Source of the DNA: Candidatus Eiseniibacteriota bacterium
GTDB taxonomy: Bacteria; Eisenbacteria; RBG-16-71-46; CAIMUX01
Assembly: GCA_020431745.1 (NCBI GenBank)
Contig: JAGQHR010000077.1
Location: 1-9,800, forward strand
Reading direction: 5' to 3'
Length of the DNA stretch: 9,800 nucleotides
Shown: positions 6,000-9,800 of the stretch, piece after piece
Numbering within the stretch: position 1 is the first letter of the stretch
How the letters are laid out: each line of letters opens with the position of its first letter
Program-made: the position numbers and the translations under genes
Notes under the pieces: model-generated
What the model was told of the DNA's origin: nothing
The model's database searches: none
What the model saw: the letters and a program-made list of their open reading frames with translations, nothing else

Positions 6000-7112
6000 T
6001 CAGAAGAGCGCCGGCTCGCCCGCCTCCGCCCCGCTCGCGATGTGGGAGAGCGCGACCTGGAGTGCCAGGATCGGATTGACCCGCTGATCGACGGATTCGG
6101 CGAGCTCTTCGAGGATCCGGATGCGCCGGCGGATCTCATCCAGTGGGATCTTCGCCGCAGCCGCCTGCAGCTGCGGGAGACGATCGACGTGCACCAGCGC
6201 ATCCTGCGGGAGGTGTCCCTGCACCCACAGGAGGTCGTGATGCCACATCAGGAGCAGATCGACCGCCCGATGGGCGAGCGTTGGATTCCAGCTCCGTCCG
6301 ACCGACTCGACCCGTTGGGCGACCGCCGCCGCGGAGGCGCCGTCGACGCTGAAAAGACGCAGCGTTTGCTCCCGCAGACCGAGCACGTCTTCCGTGCGCA
6401 TCTGGGCCGCGCGCCAGAGGCTGCCACCGGCCAGCGAGGCCAGGATGCGGGCTTCGGCCGCGGGAACGCCCTCCGACTCCAACGTTCCCGCGATCTGGGC
6501 CGGGGTCAGACGCCGGATCCGCACCCGTTGGCAGCGTGAGACGAGCGTCGGCAGCATCTGTGCCGACTCCTCCGCGCAAAGGATGTGCACCGTGTCGGGC
6601 GGGGGCTCTTCCACCATCTTGAGCGCCGACTGCGCGGCCGGCTCGGAAAGGCGGCCGGCATCGCTCCAGATCACGACGCGGCGCGGCGCCTCCACGCACG
6701 CCATCGCGATCCGCTCCTTGAGGGCGCGGATCTGATCGATACCCACGGTCGCGGTCTCCGAGGTCGCGAGCATCCCGTACGGATTGGAGGCGTACTCAGA
6801 AAGGATCTGACCGACCCGCGTGCCGTCGGCGGCATCGTCCTTCGACATCGGAAAAACCAGATGCAGATCCGGATGCGCGAGCCGCGCGACTCTCCGGAAC
6901 GCCGGGGTATCCGGATCGGGGCTGAGGAGCCGCTGGGCGAAGGCGATCGCCGTCCTCGTCTTGCCGGTGCCGCGCGGACCGAGAAAGAGATACGCGTGGG
7001 CCAGCCGCTCCGTCGCCAGCGCGTGATCGAGCTTGCGGAAGATCTCGCCCTGCCCCAGCACCCGCGCCCGCAGGTCGGAGCCGTTCGTCTCACCTTCGGT
7101 CATGCCGGGCAT
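6000..7112 (-). CDS. holB: DNA polymerase III delta' subunit (clamp loader)
   Basis: Delta prime is the stator of the clamp loader, which opens the beta clamp and places it on primed DNA. The 370-residue protein has the AAA+ layout: the lead-in V-L-G-Q at 18-21, an intact P-loop GPRGTGKT (45-52), a Walker B-like stretch at 146-154 leading into S-A-L-K-M-V-E-E-P-P (162-171), and the S-R-C arginine-finger motif at 192-194. The helical C-terminal collar follows. The four-Cys zinc module usually found just after the first helix is absent: residues 63-83 contain no cysteine. ATG 7112 and ATG 7103 are both possible starts and neither has a clear Shine-Dalgarno. The gene begins 12 nt after envC and ends 2 nt before tatD, so coupled translation is likely. 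It could in principle be a DnaX-like paralogue, but its length and the tatD linkage favour delta prime. Confidence 0.9.
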   Translation of the reverse strand: MPGMTEGETNGSDLRARVLGQGEIFRKLDHALATERLAHAYLFLGPRGTGKTRTAIAFAQRLLSPDPDTPAFRRVARLAHPDLHLVFPMSKDDAADGTRVGQILSEYASNPYGMLATSETATVGIDQIRALKERIAMACVEAPRRVVIWSDAGRLSEPAAQSALKMVEEPPPDTVHILCAEESAQMLPTLVSRCQRVRIRRLTPAQIAGTLESEGVPAAEARILASLAGGSLWRAAQMRTEDVLGLREQTLRLFSVDGASAAAVAQRVESVGRSWNPTLAHRAVDLLLMWHHDLLWVQGHLPQDALVHVDRLPQLQAAAAKIPLDEIRRRIRILEELAESVDQRVNPILALQVALSHIASGAEAGEPALF

Positions 7113-7124
7113 GGTACAGGGGAG

Positions 7125-8333
7125 TCAGGGAGAAAGCCAATCCCGCGGATCGAGCGCGTCCTGCTGCCGCCGCACCTCGAAGTGGAGGCAGAATCCGCGC
7201 ACGGAATCGGTGTCGCCGACGCGTGCGATCTCCTCGCCGGCGGTGACGGTGTCTCCACGATGCACGAGGACCGCCGAAGCGTGCGCGTAGAGCGTGTAGA
7301 AACCGCCGCCGTGATTGAGGATGACGGTCCGCCCGTAGCCGTCGTACCAATCGACGAACTCGACGCGACCGGAGGCCGCGGCCTGAATCGGGGTGCCCTC
7401 GGGAGCCGCGATGATGATGCCGTTCTGCGGCACCTTGGTTCCGTACTTGGGGTGCACCTCGAAGCCGAACTCCGCGACCACGCGCCCGCGCACCGGCCAG
7501 CGCAGGCGTCCCTGCAGCTTCGCGAAGTCTCCACCGACGGCCGGGCCGCTCCCTTCCGAACGTGCCTTCTCCAGCTGTTCGAGGAGCTTCCGGATCCGGC
7601 TCTGCGTCTCTTCCAGCTCGCGCAGGCGCGCCTCGTGAGCCTGCCGCTCGCTTTGAATGCCGGCCAGCTGCCGCCCCACGTCGGCGTGCTCGGCGGCCAA
7701 CCGGGTCTCTTCCCGTTTCTTCTCCGCGATCAATCCGTCCAGCTCCTGCCTCCGCTCCGTGATCTGGGAGGAGACGCGGGCTGCCTCCGCCCGATCCTGC
7801 GCCAGGGCCAGGAGGTCGACGCGATCATGCTCGATCATCCGGACCAGGAACTGGGACCGGGCGAACACCTCGGGGAAGCTGTTCGACGAGAAGAGGAGCT
7901 CCCCCCCTTTGACGTGGCGGAGCTTGTAGTAGTGCAGCAGGCGACGGCGGAGGCGATCGGTGGTTTCGTCGATGCGAACCTCCAGCGCGAGCAGGTCCTT
8001 CTGCCGCTCGGATTGCGAATCCCGGAGATCCCGTTCTTGGGCGGCGAGCTGTTCGAGATAGCGGCGGGTGAGATCGCGGTCGCGATCGATCGTCACCTGG
8101 AGCTGTTCCTTCTCCGCCTCCCGCGCCCGCAGCTTCTCGATCTCTCCGCGGTTCGACTCGATCTGCCCCTTCAGCTTCTCCAGCTCGGCGCGCCGGGCGT
8201 CGACGTCGGCGCCCCACCCCGGGTTCCCGACGCCGACGCAGAGCGCGATGACGGCAACGGCGATCCACCCGAGGGTCGTTCGCCGCGCTCCGGCCCTCGG
8301 GCCGGGGCCGGCCTTAGCGCACGACCTCGTCAT
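7125..8333 (-). CDS. envC: EnvC-like murein hydrolase activator (coiled coil + degenerate LytM/M23)
   Basis: This 402-residue exported protein has a basic N-terminus, a hydrophobic stretch at 21-36 and a likely signal cleavage near W-G-A (40-42). A long charged coiled coil spans about 43-258, interrupted near 140-160, followed by a LytM/M23-type domain at 277-402. In the LytM domain the first Zn motif H-x-x-x-D is Q303 and I307, and the first His of H-x-H is C382; only H351 (Y-A-H) and H384 remain. With ligands lost it is probably not a peptidase. It should instead act as EnvC does: FtsEX recruits it to the septum, where it activates N-acetylmuramoyl-L-alanine amidases. The position directly after ftsE and ftsX supports this. 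The start overlaps ftsX by 20 nt and has GGAG at 9-nt spacing. Activator role is inferred from family and context. Confidence 0.9.
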   Translation of the reverse strand: MTRSCAKAGPGPRAGARRTTLGWIAVAVIALCVGVGNPGWGADVDARRAELEKLKGQIESNRGEIEKLRAREAEKEQLQVTIDRDRDLTRRYLEQLAAQERDLRDSQSERQKDLLALEVRIDETTDRLRRRLLHYYKLRHVKGGELLFSSNSFPEVFARSQFLVRMIEHDRVDLLALAQDRAEAARVSSQITERRQELDGLIAEKKREETRLAAEHADVGRQLAGIQSERQAHEARLRELEETQSRIRKLLEQLEKARSEGSGPAVGGDFAKLQGRLRWPVRGRVVAEFGFEVHPKYGTKVPQNGIIIAAPEGTPIQAAASGRVEFVDWYDGYGRTVILNHGGGFYTLYAHASAVLVHRGDTVTAGEEIARVGDTDSVRGFCLHFEVRRQQDALDPRDWLSP

Positions 8334-9207
8334 CGAGCTTCTCCAATCGACGGAGCGATGGTTCGATGGCGACGTAGGAGGCGAGCGCGCCCAGGCCGGT
8401 GCAGATGAGGAGGAACCCCAGCTGCCAACCGCCGGGCAGCTGCTGCACTCCGGGAAAGAACGCGTCGAAGAAGAACCGCGTCGCGTGCAGCAGCAGGAGC
8501 GCGACCACGGCGGCCATCAGACACTGGAGCCCGCCCAGGAAGAGGAACGGCGTGCGCAGGAACTCGTCGCTCGCGCCCACGACCTTGAGGATGCGCAGCG
8601 TGTCCCGGCGTCCGACGAAAAGGAGGCGCAGGGTGGTAAGCAGGACGACGCCGACGGCGAGCGCGGCGAAGCTGCCGACCGACATCGTCGCGACCCGCAC
8701 GAGATGGAGATTGCGGTCCAGCGCGTCCACCCATTCGTCGCCGTAGACCACGTCCTCGACATCGTCGTAGGCGAGCAGCTCGTGCGCCAGCTCCCGCAGG
8801 GCTCCCGAACGGCCTGCGGCTTCGGGTGAGAGCTGAAGGATGAGACTGTGCGGGAGCGGATTGTCGCCCAGGGTCGTTCCGATCGGAAAGTCGCCCAGGT
8901 CCTTCTCCAAGTCGGCCAAAGCCTGTTCGCGATCGACGAACTCGGCCCCGGCCACCTCTCCGAATCCCTCGAAGACGGAGGCCAACTCTCTCGCGCGCGC
9001 TTCCGAGGTCCCTTCGGTGAAGAAAACGGTCAGACCCTTGCGCGTCTGGATCTCCTCCGTCAACGCACGGACGTTGTGGGTGACTAGGAGAACGAGTCCG
9101 AAGAGGAAGAGCACGGCAACCAACGCCACGAGCGCCGCCAGCGAGGTGGCCCGGCCCCGCACCAAATACTCCCAGGCTTCCGAGAGAAAGAATCGCAGAT
9201 GGTTCAC
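8314..9207 (-). CDS. ftsX: Cell division ABC transporter-like permease FtsX
   Basis: FtsX is the membrane partner of the FtsE ATPase; the pair passes a conformational signal to periplasmic hydrolase activators at the division site rather than moving a substrate. The 297-residue protein has the family's four-helix topology: TM1 about 22-44, a periplasmic domain of roughly 125 residues (with N-P-L-P at 116-119, typical of the family), TM2 about 174-197, TM3 about 218-242 and TM4 about 262-282. The short cytoplasmic segment between TM2 and TM3 has the R-I-L-K-V-V-G-A-S motif (205-213) that contacts the ATPase. The start is GTG (9207), after a G-rich stretch that is only a fair Shine-Dalgarno; no in-frame ATG lies just upstream. 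It follows ftsE by 78 nt and overlaps the envC-like start. Confidence 0.95.
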   Translation of the reverse strand: MNHLRFFLSEAWEYLVRGRATSLAALVALVAVLFLFGLVLLVTHNVRALTEEIQTRKGLTVFFTEGTSEARARELASVFEGFGEVAGAEFVDREQALADLEKDLGDFPIGTTLGDNPLPHSLILQLSPEAAGRSGALRELAHELLAYDDVEDVVYGDEWVDALDRNLHLVRVATMSVGSFAALAVGVVLLTTLRLLFVGRRDTLRILKVVGASDEFLRTPFLFLGGLQCLMAAVVALLLLHATRFFFDAFFPGVQQLPGGWQLGFLLICTGLGALASYVAIEPSLRRLEKLDDEVVR

Positions 9208-9285
9208 GGGGTCCCACCCCCCGCATCGGGCGAGCGGCCCGCGGCCCGCACGCGGATGCCGCCTACCATCGTCAAGCGCGCCCCC

Positions 9286-9800
9286 TCAGGAAATCGCATA
9301 GGCCTGGGTGGGTCGAATCCGCCGATCCTCGACGACGGTGCCGTGGTCCAACACGAGGATCCGCTCCCCGAACTTGAGCGCGAGATCGTGGTCGTGCGTC
9401 GCCACGATCACGGTGGCTCCGGCCAGCTGCACGCGACGAAGGAGCTGGAGCACGTCCGTCCCCATCGCGGCATCGAGGTTGCCCGTGGGCTCGTCCGCGA
9501 GCAGGATCGACGGTTGGTGGACGAGGGGGCGGGCAATCGCGGCCCGCTGCTGCTCTCCGCCGGAAAGCTCGTCGGGGAAGTCGTTGCGCTTGGCGAAGAG
9601 CGCGACCTCCGCGAGGACGCGACGGGTGATGCTCCCGAGCACCGCGGAGTCGAGGATTCCGGTCATCTGCAGCACGTAGGCGACGTTCTGCTGCACCGTC
9701 TTGTCGCGAATGAGCCGGAAGTCCTGGTAGACGACGCCGCACCGACGGCGCAGCTCCGGGATCTGCTTGCGCTTGACGGTCCGCGAATCGAAACCCTGCA
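9286..9800 (-). CDS. ftsE: Cell division ATP-binding protein FtsE (N-terminus beyond right edge)
   Basis: The C-terminal 170 residues are in the window. The frame stays open to base 9800, so the gene begins outside, and its Walker A loop is not visible. In order I see a Q-loop in GVVYQDFRL, the ABC signature LSGGEQQR, Walker B ILLADEP with the D-loop G-N-L-D, and the switch His in A-T-H-D-H-D. Q-D-F-R-L after the Q-loop is typical of FtsE among ABC ATPases, and ftsX follows. FtsE hydrolyses ATP on the cytoplasmic face to drive FtsX. One oddity is A-I-A-R-P-L-V after the signature, where Ala is usual in place of Pro (codon 9526-9528). A start inside the window (for example GTG 9696) would be wrong, because the Q-loop lies upstream of it. 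Confidence 0.93.
   Translation of the reverse strand, partial: QGFDSRTVKRKQIPELRRRCGVVYQDFRLIRDKTVQQNVAYVLQMTGILDSAVLGSITRRVLAEVALFAKRNDFPDELSGGEQQRAAIARPLVHQPSILLADEPTGNLDAAMGTDVLQLLRRVQLAGATVIVATHDHDLALKFGERILVLDHGTVVEDRRIRPTQAYAIS

Noticed and set aside
5086..6087. 333-codon plus-strand open frame opposite tatD
   Set aside because: It is antisense to a complete TatD with all metal ligands, with no motif of its own.
6585..8408. 607-codon plus-strand open frame opposite envC and holB
   Set aside because: It is antisense to two genes with clear domain motifs. Its composition is that of a complementary-frame shadow and it resembles no family.
1..9800. tRNA, rRNA, CRISPR array, riboswitch or replication origin
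   Set aside because: I saw no cloverleaf-like segment, regularly spaced repeats, DnaA-box cluster or known riboswitch core, and nearly all the sequence is accounted for by coding genes.

Overview
This GC-rich window comes from a Gram-negative-type bacterium. The evidence is FtsEX with an EnvC-like murein hydrolase activator, plus a family-B DNA polymerase of the E. coli Pol II type. The phylum cannot be fixed from the sequence alone. The GC content and gene mix would fit a deltaproteobacterial or similar environmental lineage, but this is a weak inference.

Layout. The left edge (1-137, minus strand) is the N-terminus of a family 2 glycosyltransferase. A 315-bp divergent intergenic region (138-452) follows; it holds a GT-rich repeat tract and the putative promoter and ribosome-binding hairpin of polB. 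The polB gene (453-2768, plus strand) encodes a complete DNA polymerase II. Positions 2769-3407 contain no intact gene. Most of that stretch is a ~0.5-kb remnant of an IS1380-family insertion sequence (2888-3384): imperfect terminal inverted repeats enclose a transposase reading frame in which the N-terminal motif is joined directly to the C-terminal catalytic-Glu motif. Next, on the minus strand, is a 213-residue CDGSH/ferredoxin-like iron-sulfur protein (3408-4049) with its own candidate promoter.

From 4269 to the right edge all genes are on the minus strand, in transcription order ftsE (cut by the window edge), ftsX, envC-like, holB, tatD, rsmA. Spacing is tight: ftsX and envC overlap by 20 nt, envC and holB are 12 nt apart, holB and tatD 2 nt, tatD and rsmA 52 nt. 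This looks like one transcription unit. It couples cell-separation control (FtsE ATPase and FtsX permease driving the periplasmic coiled-coil LytM activator) to the housekeeping block for clamp loading (delta prime), TatD-family nuclease and 16S rRNA dimethylation.

Most of the window is ordinary core genome, and I see no convincing undescribed multi-gene system. The items most worth a second look are the internally deleted IS1380 derivative, the polB Shine-Dalgarno placed in the loop of a perfect inverted repeat, the CDGSH-Fer4_19-CDGSH fusion, and two proteins with lost metal-binding residues (the EnvC-like LytM domain and the HolB zinc module).
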